A program made the position numbers and the translations under genes. From an uncultured Bacteroidota bacterium (lineage in GTDB: Bacteria > Bacteroidota > Bacteroidia > AKYH767-A > OLB10), in NCBI GenBank assembly GCA_903881665.1, contig CAIRUC010000068.1, forward strand, positions 62,001 through 126,000: 64,000 nt of DNA. The letters run 5' to 3'. Below the pieces are notes generated by a model that saw only the letters and a list, made by a program, of their open reading frames with translations, was not told the origin of the DNA and ran no database searches. Numbering within the stretch: the first letter of the stretch is position 1; each line of letters begins with the position of its first letter. Of this stretch, positions 20,331 through 31,096 are shown piece by piece.

Positions 20331-21803
20331 ATGTCATCAGTCAGCATTGTTTATCCTCATCAGCTATATAAATATCATCCGTCTATTCATAGTAATAGAA
20401 AAGTCTTTATTATAGAAGATTCATTGTTCTACAGGCAATATGCTTTTCACAAACAGAAGCTCGTTTTTCATAGAGCAACCATGAAGCATTATGCCGACGG
20501 ATTAATCAGCCAAGGATTTGATGTAGTTTATATTGATAGTATTAACCCCTTAGCTTCACTCAAATTACTCTTTCTGCATTTAAAACATTCAGGTGTACGA
20601 ACTATTCATTTAAGCGACCCTAATGATTACCTGCTAGAGCGGAGGATAAAACGCTATGCATCAAAAAATAAAATTCAACTAGTCATTAATGAAAGTCCGA
20701 ATTTTCTTACCTCGAACAAATCCAACGAAGCATTTTTTTTGGAGCGTAAGCGTTACTTTATGAACGACTATTATATTCATCAACGCAAAGAATTGCAAAT
20801 ACTAATTTGCGACAATAAGCCCGAAGGTGGGAAATGGACTTTTGATACAGAAAACAGAAATAAGATTCCGAAGGGCGCTACCATTCCCGAATACAATATA
20901 CCTAGCTTTAATGCCTATACGAAAGAAGCAACCGAATACATAGAAAAACACTTCTCGAAAAACCCCGGATCTTCTTTTCCATTTTATTATCCCATTACTC
21001 ACGAAGGCGCGCTTCTACAACTCAATGATTTCTTGAAAGAGCGCTTTGAAAATTATGGCAAATACCAAGATGCCATTATTAACACAGAGACTTTTCTATT
21101 CCACAGCATCATTTCACCATTACTGAATATCGGATTACTTGACCCAACCGAAGTAATTGATTTTGCTATTGAATATGCTAAAAAGAATAGCATACCCTTC
21201 AATTCGGTCGAAGGGTTTATACGACAAATTATCGGTTGGCGAGAGTTCATAAGAGCTGTTTATCACGACAAAGGAACCTGCCAACGAAAAAACAATTTCT
21301 TAAATCATCATAGAAAACTTCCTGCTTCATTTTACAAAGGAACTGTTGGAATTAAACCTATTGATGACGCAATAAAAAAAGCACTTGCCACGGGATATGT
21401 ACATCATATTGAACGCCTAATGGTACTTGGCAATTTTATGATGCTGTGTGAGATTGATCCTAATGATATTTACCAATGGTTTATGGAAATGTTTATCGAC
21501 TCCTACGATTGGGTGATGGTGCCGAATGTATATGGCATGAGTCAATATGCAGACGGAGGATTGATGAGCACAAAGCCATACATATCGGGATCGAATTACA
21601 TTTTAAAAATGAGCAACTACAAAAAAGAGCCCTGGTGCGAAATATGGGATGCGCTATACTGGAATTTCATCATTAATCACAGTGAATTATTTGCAAAAAA
21701 TCCTCGAATGAGCATGATGGTGATGCAAGTAAATAAAATGAGTGAAGAGAAGATACTAAAAATTAAAAGCACTTCATCAAATTTTCTGTCACAGTTAAAA
21801 TAG
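20331..21803 (+). CDS. Photolyase/cryptochrome-family protein related to the FeS-BCP/CryPro group, apparently without the Fe-S ligands
   Basis: YVHHIERLMVLGNFMMLCEIDP...YDWVMVPNVYGMSQYADGGLMSTKPYISGSNYILKMSNY...DALYWNF signature of the deoxyribodipyrimidine photolyase-related family. Confidence 0.88.
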   Translation: MSSVSIVYPHQLYKYHPSIHSNRKVFIIEDSLFYRQYAFHKQKLVFHRATMKHYADGLISQGFDVVYIDSINPLASLKLLFLHLKHSGVRTIHLSDPNDYLLERRIKRYASKNKIQLVINESPNFLTSNKSNEAFFLERKRYFMNDYYIHQRKELQILICDNKPEGGKWTFDTENRNKIPKGATIPEYNIPSFNAYTKEATEYIEKHFSKNPGSSFPFYYPITHEGALLQLNDFLKERFENYGKYQDAIINTETFLFHSIISPLLNIGLLDPTEVIDFAIEYAKKNSIPFNSVEGFIRQIIGWREFIRAVYHDKGTCQRKNNFLNHHRKLPASFYKGTVGIKPIDDAIKKALATGYVHHIERLMVLGNFMMLCEIDPNDIYQWFMEMFIDSYDWVMVPNVYGMSQYADGGLMSTKPYISGSNYILKMSNYKKEPWCEIWDALYWNFIINHSELFAKNPRMSMMVMQVNKMSEEKILKIKSTSSNFLSQLK

Positions 21804-21839
21804 AAAAGGAGTCGCGAATAACCCACGACTCCTTTTCTA
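21801..21839. terminator. Hairpin terminator after the photolyase gene
   Basis: 14-bp perfect stem TAGAAAAGGAGTCG / CGACTCCTTTTCTA, 11-nt loop; contains the TAG stop. Confidence 0.75.
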
Positions 21840-21854
21840 CTATTGAATAATTTA

Positions 21855-24029
21855 TTATTCAATAATCTTCATTTCTTTCAATAGATTTCCCGCGCCACCA
21901 AATTTATCAACGATAAATAAAGTATAGCGAATATCTACGCAAATGGTTCTTTGCAATTCAGGTTCGAAAGCGAAGTCGCTGGCAATAGCTTCCCAGTTAC
22001 CATCAAATGCAGTTCCTATTAATTCACCATTAGCGTTTAAAACTGGAGATCCTGAGTTACCGCCAGTAATATCATTATCGGTTAAGAAGCAAGCATGTAA
22101 ATCGCCGTCTTTATCAGCATAGCGACCGAAATCTTTTGCTTTCATCATATCGATTAGCTTTTTAGGCGCATCGAATTCAATATCTCCCGGCGTATATTTC
22201 TCTAGAATACCTTTGGCCGTAGTAAATTCACGGAAGTGTTCTGCATCTTTTCCATCATAAGGAAGGATACGTCCGTAAGTTAAACGCATTGTCCCATTTG
22301 CGTCAGGAGAAAACAATTTATTCGGGTCCATTTCAACCATACCTGACTGAAACAAACGATTAGCACGTCCCAATTTAAAATTAATACCGGTATAAATTGG
22401 TTTTAAGTCTACAGAAATTTTATTTACATAATTACTTGTAATTACATAAATCATATCCTTTTGCATTTCTTTGTATGAAGGCTTCGCAAGGAATTTTGCC
22501 ATTTTCTCTTTCGATGTAAGAAATGATTTCTCGTAGAGAACATTCGCCATCTTCGTATAATCTTTTTTATACTTCACGGAAAGATCAACTAACTGTTTAG
22601 GGAGATTAGCATGATCTAAATCTTCCGTGATGTGCATTAATACAGAAGCAAGTACTTTCACCTCGATCGGATCGTAATATTCTTTGTATTGCTCGTCAAG
22701 ATCTTTTGATAAATCTCCTGCCATTTTTTGAGCATCTTCTTTAGTCGCTTTTTCTTTCAACAATGTTTCCATTTTCGAAAGTCCCATCGCAAATACCATT
22801 GGTTGAGAGTTACTAATTCCGTCTTGCATATAAGTACTATACAAGCCGTAAGTATTCAACTCGGTGTATGCTTTATTATACAAGTCAAATACTTCACCAT
22901 ATTTCGCGGATTTATTATTCTCTTTTATCCAGTTTGAAAAACGATCTTCTTCTGCTTTACGACGATCATAAATATGAAGTTTTGTTAATGAAGTAGATTC
23001 CCCCATATACTTTTTCCAATAGTTACTTAACCCTGCGAATTTATCGGCATACATCAATTTTATTTTCGGATCTGCGTGCATAAACTCTTCATAAATATCT
23101 AAGATATCACGACGAACTTTCACACGCATAGGACGTTCTTTCGAAGTATAATATTTTATTCCTTCGCTATAAGTATAACGTTGTGTTCGTCCGGGATAAC
23201 CCATAATCATTGCAAAGTCTTCTGGTTTTTTACCTTGCAAATTGATAGGGAAATAATGACCTGGCTTAAAGGGTTTATTACTTGCATTAAATTCAGCAGG
23301 CTTATTCTCTCCATTTGCATAAATACGGAACATACTAAAATCACAAGTATGACGAGGCCACATCCAATTATCAGTTTCTCCACCAAATTTCCCGATATTT
23401 TCAGGAGGGGTGCCCACTAAACGAATATCGCGATATACCATGTAGTACATTGCGAGGTAACGATTCCCTGAGAAGAAAGGAACAATATCTACTGCGTAGT
23501 TGTCTTTGTCGGCTCCTAATTCGTCTTTTAACTTTGAAGTCATCTTTGTTAAACGATCTGCCAATGCTTTTGAGCGTACTGCTTCTTCATCAGTAATATT
23601 GATGCTATCTAATACACGATCCGTAATATCTTCAACACGTGTTAACAATCCTATATTGAAGTTTGCCTTACGTTCTTCACTTTTATTTTTAGCCCAAAAT
23701 CCATTCGCAAGAATGTTATCTTCATTCGTACTTAATTCTTGAATTGAACCGTAACCACAGTGATGATTCGTTAAAAACAAACCTTGTTCACTAATAATTT
23801 CACCGGTACAGAACATACGGTTTTGTTTAGTCATCAAACGAACAACGGCATCTTTTGCGCATTCTTTGTTTATGCTGTAAATGTCTTCTGCGGAAAGCTT
23901 TAATCCACGAGCCTGCATGTTATCCTGCAATTTTTGAATCAGGATTAAAGGCCACATGCCTTCATCGGCGCGTAACTGACCGAAAACGATAAGGAACCCG
24001 AGTACGAGTCCAAGTATTCTTTTCTTCAT
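21855..24029 (-). CDS. S46 family serine peptidase (DPP7/DPP11-like)
   Basis: MFCTGEIISEQGLFLTNHHCGYGSIQELST; NDITGGNSGSPVLNANGELIGTAFDGNWEA; 724 aa. Confidence 0.94.
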   Translation of the reverse strand: MKKRILGLVLGFLIVFGQLRADEGMWPLILIQKLQDNMQARGLKLSAEDIYSINKECAKDAVVRLMTKQNRMFCTGEIISEQGLFLTNHHCGYGSIQELSTNEDNILANGFWAKNKSEERKANFNIGLLTRVEDITDRVLDSINITDEEAVRSKALADRLTKMTSKLKDELGADKDNYAVDIVPFFSGNRYLAMYYMVYRDIRLVGTPPENIGKFGGETDNWMWPRHTCDFSMFRIYANGENKPAEFNASNKPFKPGHYFPINLQGKKPEDFAMIMGYPGRTQRYTYSEGIKYYTSKERPMRVKVRRDILDIYEEFMHADPKIKLMYADKFAGLSNYWKKYMGESTSLTKLHIYDRRKAEEDRFSNWIKENNKSAKYGEVFDLYNKAYTELNTYGLYSTYMQDGISNSQPMVFAMGLSKMETLLKEKATKEDAQKMAGDLSKDLDEQYKEYYDPIEVKVLASVLMHITEDLDHANLPKQLVDLSVKYKKDYTKMANVLYEKSFLTSKEKMAKFLAKPSYKEMQKDMIYVITSNYVNKISVDLKPIYTGINFKLGRANRLFQSGMVEMDPNKLFSPDANGTMRLTYGRILPYDGKDAEHFREFTTAKGILEKYTPGDIEFDAPKKLIDMMKAKDFGRYADKDGDLHACFLTDNDITGGNSGSPVLNANGELIGTAFDGNWEAIASDFAFEPELQRTICVDIRYTLFIVDKFGGAGNLLKEMKIIE

Positions 24030-24120
24030 GATATTTTAAATATGACTGCAAAGTAAATAGAAAACCACCTTCTTTCCTATGCGATTGGTCGAGGATTCAA
24101 AGGTTTTGGTCTAAAAAAAA

Positions 24121-24150
24121 GCCCGAAACCTCTTTTTCTGAGTTTCGGGC
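24121..24150 (-). terminator. Hairpin terminator downstream of the PNGase F-like gene
   Basis: GCCCGAAAC / GTTTCGGGC stem flanked by an A-rich tract on the plus strand. Confidence 0.7.
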
Positions 24151-24172
24151 AGTTTAAAGATTAAACCTTCTA

Positions 24173-27100
24173 TTACTTTTTAATGACGAGCTTTTTAGTA
24201 ATTTTTTCGGCTCCTGATGTTAGAGATACAATATAAAATCCTGCGCTAAATTTCGACAAATCAATTTGCAGTGATCCAGCCGTTGTCATTGATGTATTTT
24301 TATCATAAATTTTTTCTCCTACCATATCGAATATTTCGATTGTTGCATCACTTCTTGATTTAAGATTATAATCGATGTTTACAAGTCCCTCAGAGGGATT
24401 TGGGAATACATTCAATTCATTTTTATCAGTCAGAATATAATCTTGTAACCCAACAGTTGTTAAGCCAACAATAAACTGCTTATATACTTGTCCGCCGAAA
24501 TCTGAGTTCCAACTGTAAATTGGTGTTCCGTTAACATCTTTAAATCGAATCAATCCCGCACCTTGCGCAGTATTTGCCCACCACGATAAACCGTCTTCAC
24601 CTAAGTCTAACAATTCGAATTTATAACAACCATCGGTAAGCGTTACAGTGTCACGATATACTGTATTTGCGCTTAATCCATTTTTAGATAAAATAATATT
24701 CCCCGATCCGTCTTTTAACGTGTAGCTATTTTCGGAAGGCGCATTATTTGTTTGCAATTCGATTATGAATGAATTAGGCATCACTGAAGGATAGCTATAT
24801 ACAGATTTCATAGTATCGTTGTATGCATATTGATCGGTTGCTCCATTCGGAGTACTGATGTATGCATAAAACTGTGTAGCTCCACCAATCCAATTATAAT
24901 TTGGTAATGTTATGGTGGATGATTGCATAAATGCAAGACTGCCTGTCCAATTATATGTTGTAGGCGTACAACCTGTTAATCCATATGTAATTGTTGCGGA
25001 GGTCATAGTAGTAGCTCCTGTATTTTTAATTACGATAATCGGATTACCACAAACGGCATTTTTTCTCGACCACATTTGATTATCAGAAGGAGCAATGATA
25101 TCTTCTATAGCTGCATCATTTGTAAAATTCGCAGGACCATAACTTACCAACTGATCTTCTATTTGGTAATAATCCCAACCTGTAGTATGATTATAAGCCT
25201 GCACATCATGATCTAGTGTAAAACTTGCACCAGGAGTTACCCAGTTACTAATTTCCCAATCATAAGTCCAAACCTCAGCTCCCGGACACCAATTAGATCG
25301 ATCATACACCCAAGTACCTCCTTGAGGAAACAATGGATTGTAGTCACAATTATCCCTCCACACTTGTTTCGAATAACGGTTTACTCCGTTTACTTTATAG
25401 TAATGTGATTTAGGACAAAATTCAGCACAGTTAGAAGGAGTATCCATACCGTGTCCTGTTACACGTGATTTCCAACGCGCCATTGCTGCATTTGCGGGTA
25501 TGCTTACCGTTAGTGCCTGTAAATGATTATCGATTGGATCAGCAGGAACGCCATAATCGAAATTACCATTCCATAAATTCTGAAGACTGATGACTTTACG
25601 CGGTGGAGTTCCTTTGATCATTACAAATTTAAGATCGAGTAATTCTTGCCAATTACCAGCAGATAAGTGAACACTATCGGCAAGTAAGGTTCTGTAATCA
25701 CTAACATCGAAAGTCCAAGTCCATCCATTACCCAAAGAAAGTCCGTTACCATACGGGGTGATATAGCGCGCCATTTCGTATCGAATTACTTGAGGTGCAT
25801 ACGTATAATAGTAATGCGTAGCCTGTATAAAATTACCATCAGGTGAAACTAAACTTGAGTCGGTTGCTTGGCCTTGTGAATTAAAAACATAGTTAGAGTA
25901 ATATAAAGGCCAAACGGTTAACGTATCAATAGGCGTTTGAGTTTGACTTAACGTATCATATATTATTACTTGAACTGGAGGCATCGTAACAGAATCAACC
26001 ACCAATGTTGAATCCATATAAGATGTATAAATTCCATTTTCAAAAATTACATTAGGCCGTAAAGTTGATTCAACATATCCGAAATTAACTTCAGAAGATG
26101 GCTTCAATGGATTATCAGCACCTAATTGAAAAGTCGCAGGCGCATGAGCGATAGGAGATCCATCAGCCGCAGTGATATAATTACCATCATTAAAATTATA
26201 GTATGCCACTAAATTATTGTAATAAGGATTAGAAGTATCTAATCTAAACTTCATATTATTTTGAATAGCTGCAGCGGGCAAGTCAATATTAAACACAGCA
26301 AAATCATCCATTCTTCCATCATACGAAAGTGATCCATTCCAATTACCTCTACCTATTCTAAATTTAGAGATTCCCTGCATCGTTTTTGGTTTACCTGCAA
26401 CATTAAAAAACAGCACACCATTAATATAAATTTTCATTGTATTGGTAATACAATTTTTTGTAAACGTATAATAGTTCCATTGTCCTTTTATCTGCGCAGC
26501 TGATGCCGTTTTCGAGATTCGATCATACGCAGAACCAAGTGCGCCTGCATCCCAATAAATTTTACTATCCGACCATGGTGCGTGTGCATTTAAAATACGA
26601 TTTCCAGCCGAATCAACAGCTTCGAAAGTCGTTCCGTCCATTGGCTGATAAAGCGGATCACCGTACGACCAATAACAAACTGTAACAAAAGAATCAATAG
26701 CAGCGATTTCCGAATTAACGGGAACATCCACAAAAGAATTATAATGAAATGCAGCAACGCGATCGTTAGCCGCTGTAGTTACACCTGATTTAAAAGAAGT
26801 AGGTGTTGACTGAATAATATTATCGGCACCTGGCAATGAATTATCATATGTAATTTCAATAATAATATTAGAAGTTCCATTCCAATTAAACGGAGTCGTT
26901 AGCTGAATTGAATTCCATCCTATAGAAGAGAAAGATGTATTCTTGGTATATACAGTTGTAAATCCACTTGAAACAGTAGTTGCTGCTGTTAAAGTATCTG
27001 CAGTTACCAATTTCATTTTTATTGCTAATTTATGCATAGCAGTTCCTGTACTTTGAAGATAAAAACGCAAGCCAGAAATATCACCTGCGCTCATACCCGC

Positions 27101-27655
27101 AGCCGTTAGTTCAGATGCTCTCCATAAATACTGCGACTTAGAAACAACATCCGACGTGCCAAAAGGATGACTAGCTGTTGTTGCAGCATTTCCAACTTGA
27201 TAAGTAGTTAGCGAAGTTGTAGACGAATGAACCAAGAAATGATCCCAATAACGAATATAATTATACGCTGGATGAGTGATGTATTGATACGAAGGAAGGC
27301 TTGCACCGTTAAACGAATACAAATTTTGAGAGCACAAAGTACTATCGATAAGTCCTGTATTTTTATAGAGATAGGTATTCGTTAAATAATCCCACTCACC
27401 GCAATTCGGAAATTGATTTGGATTACATTTCAGCGTATATAACATCTGAATTTTTTCGAAACTCACGGTATCCGATGGAAATACAAACCAAGCATTTTGA
27501 GGGGAACCAAAAGTAAAGGTTTGAACCGTCACAGTATCTCCGTTCGTGGCCGAAGCTTTAAAGCTTAATGTCAATATTAATAACGTTAAGCCGAGTATAA
27601 TTTTCTTCATGACTAAGTATAATGAATTTGGAAATAAAGATAAGAAATGAATCAA
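24173..27655 (-). CDS. Large T9SS-secreted protein: peptide-N-glycosidase F-related domains, LamG-like domain, C-terminal sorting domain
   Basis: FTFGSPQNAWFVFPSDTVSFEKIQMLYTLKCNPNQFPNCGEWDYL; KFRIGRGNWNGSLSYDGRMDDFAVFN (LamG); C-term LNVFPNPSEGLVNIDYN...KLVIKK. Confidence 0.85.
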   Translation of the reverse strand: MIHFLSLFPNSLYLVMKKIILGLTLLILTLSFKASATNGDTVTVQTFTFGSPQNAWFVFPSDTVSFEKIQMLYTLKCNPNQFPNCGEWDYLTNTYLYKNTGLIDSTLCSQNLYSFNGASLPSYQYITHPAYNYIRYWDHFLVHSSTTSLTTYQVGNAATTASHPFGTSDVVSKSQYLWRASELTAAGMSAGDISGLRFYLQSTGTAMHKLAIKMKLVTADTLTAATTVSSGFTTVYTKNTSFSSIGWNSIQLTTPFNWNGTSNIIIEITYDNSLPGADNIIQSTPTSFKSGVTTAANDRVAAFHYNSFVDVPVNSEIAAIDSFVTVCYWSYGDPLYQPMDGTTFEAVDSAGNRILNAHAPWSDSKIYWDAGALGSAYDRISKTASAAQIKGQWNYYTFTKNCITNTMKIYINGVLFFNVAGKPKTMQGISKFRIGRGNWNGSLSYDGRMDDFAVFNIDLPAAAIQNNMKFRLDTSNPYYNNLVAYYNFNDGNYITAADGSPIAHAPATFQLGADNPLKPSSEVNFGYVESTLRPNVIFENGIYTSYMDSTLVVDSVTMPPVQVIIYDTLSQTQTPIDTLTVWPLYYSNYVFNSQGQATDSSLVSPDGNFIQATHYYYTYAPQVIRYEMARYITPYGNGLSLGNGWTWTFDVSDYRTLLADSVHLSAGNWQELLDLKFVMIKGTPPRKVISLQNLWNGNFDYGVPADPIDNHLQALTVSIPANAAMARWKSRVTGHGMDTPSNCAEFCPKSHYYKVNGVNRYSKQVWRDNCDYNPLFPQGGTWVYDRSNWCPGAEVWTYDWEISNWVTPGASFTLDHDVQAYNHTTGWDYYQIEDQLVSYGPANFTNDAAIEDIIAPSDNQMWSRKNAVCGNPIIVIKNTGATTMTSATITYGLTGCTPTTYNWTGSLAFMQSSTITLPNYNWIGGATQFYAYISTPNGATDQYAYNDTMKSVYSYPSVMPNSFIIELQTNNAPSENSYTLKDGSGNIILSKNGLSANTVYRDTVTLTDGCYKFELLDLGEDGLSWWANTAQGAGLIRFKDVNGTPIYSWNSDFGGQVYKQFIVGLTTVGLQDYILTDKNELNVFPNPSEGLVNIDYNLKSRSDATIEIFDMVGEKIYDKNTSMTTAGSLQIDLSKFSAGFYIVSLTSGAEKITKKLVIKK

Positions 27656-27729
27656 TAATGTATAATAAAAAAATAAAGTTTAATCACAATATTTATTTGG
27701 TATTTGAACTTGATTTTTAAACATAAAAA

Positions 27730-27757
27730 AAATCCCGATTCTTTCGAATCGGGATTT
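27730..27757 (-). terminator. Terminator of the rimP-nusA-infB operon
   Basis: 12-bp perfect stem AAATCCCGATTC-tttc-GAATCGGGATTT just after infB stop. Confidence 0.78.
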
Positions 27758-27776
27758 CTATTTTACAAAGTTACTC

Positions 27777-30700
27777 CTATGCCAATGTACGTTTCACCGC
27801 TACATTTTCGTAACCTTCAACAACGTCGCCTTCGCGAATATCGTTGAAGTTATTGATGTTCAACCCACATTCCATTCCTGCTTGAACATCTTTTGCATCA
27901 TCTTTGAATCGTTTCAATGAAGACAACTCTCCGCTGTGAACCACAATACCATCGCGGATAATGCGAATCTTCGTGTTACGGCTAATTTTTCCTTCAAGCA
28001 CCATACAACCCGCAATAGTTCCCACTTTCGGTATTTTGAATACCTCACGCACTTGAACGTTACAGATAATTTTCTCTTCAAATTCGGGAGCCAACATGCC
28101 TTCCATCGCAGCTTTCACTTCATTGATTGCATCGTAGATAATTGAATAAAGTCGGATATCGATTTGTTCGTTTTCAGCGAGCTTACGCGCACTTACTGAA
28201 GGACGCACCTGGAATCCGATAATGATGGCATTAGAAGCAGAAGCAAGATTTACATCCGATTCGGAAATTTGTCCTACGCCTTTCATAATTACATTCACCT
28301 GAATCTCTTGGTTCGACAACTTCAATAATGAATCAGCCAAAGCTTCAACGGATCCATCAACGTCACCTTTCACAATTACGTTCAACTCCTTAAAGTTTCC
28401 GACTGCCAAACGGCGGCCGATTTCATCAAGTGTAATATGTTTATGGGTACGTATTCCTTGCTCACGTTGTAATTGTAAACGCTTATTCGCAATTTCACGT
28501 GCTTCACGCTCATCTTCCATCACGTTAAATTGATCACCGGCTTGCGGAGCTCCGCTCATACCGAGAATCATAGCTGGTGCTGAGGGACCTGCTTCCATAA
28601 TGCGAACACCACGTTCGTTAAACATTGCTTTAACACGTCCGCTGTAGCATCCTGCAAGTACAACATCCCCTATTTTCAACGTGCCGTTTTGCACAAGAAT
28701 TGTTGTAACATATCCACGACCTTTATCGAGTGAGGATTCAATAACAGTTCCTTTTGCAAGGCGATCTGGATTCGCTTTCAGGTCGAGTAATTCAGCTTCT
28801 AATAAAACGCGATCTAATAATTTTTCTACGTTCAGTCCTTTTTTAGCTGAAATATCCTGACTCTGATATTTACCACCCCAATCCTCCACGAGTAAATTCA
28901 TAGCAGCAAGTTGCTCTTTAATTTTCTCGGGGTTTGCATCAGGTTTATCAATTTTATTAATTGCAAATACGATAGGTACACCCGCAGCTTGCGCGTGATT
29001 AATTGCTTCACGTGTTTGCGGCATCACACTATCATCAGCAGAAACTACGATGATGGCAACGTCGGTAACTTTCGCACCACGTGCACGCATCGCGGTAAAC
29101 GCTTCGTGTCCTGGAGTATCGAGGAAAGTAATTTTTCTTCCATCTTCCAACATTACTTCATACGCTCCGATATGCTGCGTAATACCTCCGGCTTCACCGG
29201 CAATCACGTTAGCTTTACGAATATAATCGAGTAACGATGTTTTACCATGATCGACGTGACCCATTACGGTAACAATCGGTGCACGAGCAGTTAGATCATT
29301 CGGATCATCTACATCATCAGAAATAGCTTCCTGTACATCGGCAGATACGAACTCAACTGTATGGCCAAATTCTTCTGCTACTACCGAAATAGTTTCTGCA
29401 TCGAGACGCTGATTAATGGAAACGAACAATCCTAAACTCATACAAGTAGCGATGATCTGATTCACCTGTACATTCATCATTTTCGCTAATTCATTTGCCG
29501 AAACGAACTCGGTAACCTTAATGATTTTCTCTGCCGATTGATCATCCATTTGCTCCTGGCGCTTCGCGTGAAGATCACGTTTCTCTTTACGGAACTTAGA
29601 AGCCTTCGACTTTCCTGTTCCGCTCAGACGAGCAAGAGTTGCTTTAATTTGATCTTGAATTTCCTTTTCGGTAGGTTCAACTTTAGGACCTTGATTAGGG
29701 CCACCCGGTCTACGATTACCTGGTCCTCCCGGACCGCGATTAGGTCCTCCCGGACCACGATTTGGACCGCCTGTTCCTGGACCACGATTTGGGCCACCTG
29801 TTCCTGGGCCACGGTTTGGACCGCCTGCTCCTGGACCACGGTTTGGACCGCCTGTTCCTGGACCTCGGTTTGGACCGCCGGTTCCTGGACCTCGGTTAGG
29901 ACCGCCGGTTCCTGGACCTCGGTTTGGGCCACCCTGTCCTTGACCTGGACCACGGTTTTGCCCACCTTGAGTATTTCCGCCTTGTGGATTTCCACCTGGC
30001 TTATCTTTACGTTTACGTTTGCGCTGACCTCCATCAAAATCAGAAGAAGAAGCCACCGGCTTTTTCTTAGGAGGATCGACAGGCAATTGAATTTTACCTA
30101 TAATATTAGGTCCACTTAATTTTTCAAAACGAATTCCGAAATGTTCAGGACCCGATGGTGCTGTTGTTGCTGGCGGAGGAGGCGGAACATCATCACTCTT
30201 AGGCTTCTCAGCCATTGGAGTTACAGGCTTCTCAGCTTCTGAAGGCGTCTTTTCGTCCGACTTAGGAGCAGATACTTCAGCCACTGGTGCTGGCTTTACT
30301 TTAGGATTTTCCGCTTTTGCTTTAGGAGTGGCAATTTTTTCTGCAATTGGCTCAATAGGAGCCGATTTAAGAACATCATCATCAGCCTTCTTTACTTTTG
30401 CAACCGGCTTTTTCGAAACAGGTATTTCCGCTACAGCAACTACCGGAGCAACCGGAGTTTCTGCGACTGGAGGTGCAGGAGTTTCTTCCTTCTTCTTACC
30501 TTTTTTCTTACCTGCATCAAGATCTATTTTTCCGATAATTTTCGGAGATTCAATTCCAGCTTTCGCCTTAATCACCTCTGGTTCTTCCGGCTTCTCTTCT
30601 ACTTTTTTTGTCTTTGCAGCTGGTTTTTTCTCCGCAGGTGCTGATGCTGACATTTTAATCTCATCGAGACTTTTCTTCAGTGAATCATCATTATCCTGAT

Positions 30701-30980
30701 CGGCTTCCGCCTTTTTCACTTCCCCCTGACCCGGCTTCGCTTCAATAACGATATTATCGCGCTTTAATTTCTCACGGGTTACTTCCTGAGCATCCAATTT
30801 CGCTAGACGATCTGGTTGATATTTATCTTGTAAAAGGGAATAGATTTCCTGCGAAACTCTAGCGTTCGGGTTGCTATCAACCTTCACACCTTTCGATTCG
30901 AGGAATTCTACCACGTGAGTAAGTCCCACGTTGAACTCTTTGGCTACCTTACTCAGGCGTATCGCTTTGTCTTCTGCCAT
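27777..30980 (-). CDS. infB: Translation initiation factor IF-2
   Basis: [52 protein letters not shown]; long charged and G/P/N/R-rich N-terminal region. Confidence 0.97.
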   Translation of the reverse strand: MAEDKAIRLSKVAKEFNVGLTHVVEFLESKGVKVDSNPNARVSQEIYSLLQDKYQPDRLAKLDAQEVTREKLKRDNIVIEAKPGQGEVKKAEADQDNDDSLKKSLDEIKMSASAPAEKKPAAKTKKVEEKPEEPEVIKAKAGIESPKIIGKIDLDAGKKKGKKKEETPAPPVAETPVAPVVAVAEIPVSKKPVAKVKKADDDVLKSAPIEPIAEKIATPKAKAENPKVKPAPVAEVSAPKSDEKTPSEAEKPVTPMAEKPKSDDVPPPPPATTAPSGPEHFGIRFEKLSGPNIIGKIQLPVDPPKKKPVASSSDFDGGQRKRKRKDKPGGNPQGGNTQGGQNRGPGQGQGGPNRGPGTGGPNRGPGTGGPNRGPGTGGPNRGPGAGGPNRGPGTGGPNRGPGTGGPNRGPGGPNRGPGGPGNRRPGGPNQGPKVEPTEKEIQDQIKATLARLSGTGKSKASKFRKEKRDLHAKRQEQMDDQSAEKIIKVTEFVSANELAKMMNVQVNQIIATCMSLGLFVSINQRLDAETISVVAEEFGHTVEFVSADVQEAISDDVDDPNDLTARAPIVTVMGHVDHGKTSLLDYIRKANVIAGEAGGITQHIGAYEVMLEDGRKITFLDTPGHEAFTAMRARGAKVTDVAIIVVSADDSVMPQTREAINHAQAAGVPIVFAINKIDKPDANPEKIKEQLAAMNLLVEDWGGKYQSQDISAKKGLNVEKLLDRVLLEAELLDLKANPDRLAKGTVIESSLDKGRGYVTTILVQNGTLKIGDVVLAGCYSGRVKAMFNERGVRIMEAGPSAPAMILGMSGAPQAGDQFNVMEDEREAREIANKRLQLQREQGIRTHKHITLDEIGRRLAVGNFKELNVIVKGDVDGSVEALADSLLKLSNQEIQVNVIMKGVGQISESDVNLASASNAIIIGFQVRPSVSARKLAENEQIDIRLYSIIYDAINEVKAAMEGMLAPEFEEKIICNVQVREVFKIPKVGTIAGCMVLEGKISRNTKIRIIRDGIVVHSGELSSLKRFKDDAKDVQAGMECGLNINNFNDIREGDVVEGYENVAVKRTLA
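29761..29930. repeat. 27-bp tandem repeat inside infB coding GPGTGGPNR-like units
   Basis: Unit starts at 29761, 29788, 29815, 29842, 29869, 29896 and 29923 with near-identical sequence. Confidence 0.9.
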
Positions 30981-31096
30981 TCGTGTTCTGTTCAGTTCTT
31001 TAATTTAGAGCGACTATTAAATTACAGTCGCTCGGGGTTGCCCGTATCTTTTACATCTTTCCGGAACGATGGGTATTCGCAATCAATAGAAAGTTA

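Noticed and set aside
29690-29990. Possible CRISPR-like repeat array
   Set aside because: 27-bp units are contiguous with no spacers and are in-frame coding sequence of infB
29624-30037. 137-aa minus-strand ORF rich in VQEQAVQT repeats
   Set aside because: Alternative frame of the same infB repeat
29538-30119. 193-aa plus-strand ORF rich in WTACSW repeats
   Set aside because: Antisense to the infB 27-bp repeat; the repeat period is a multiple of 3, so it stays open in other frames
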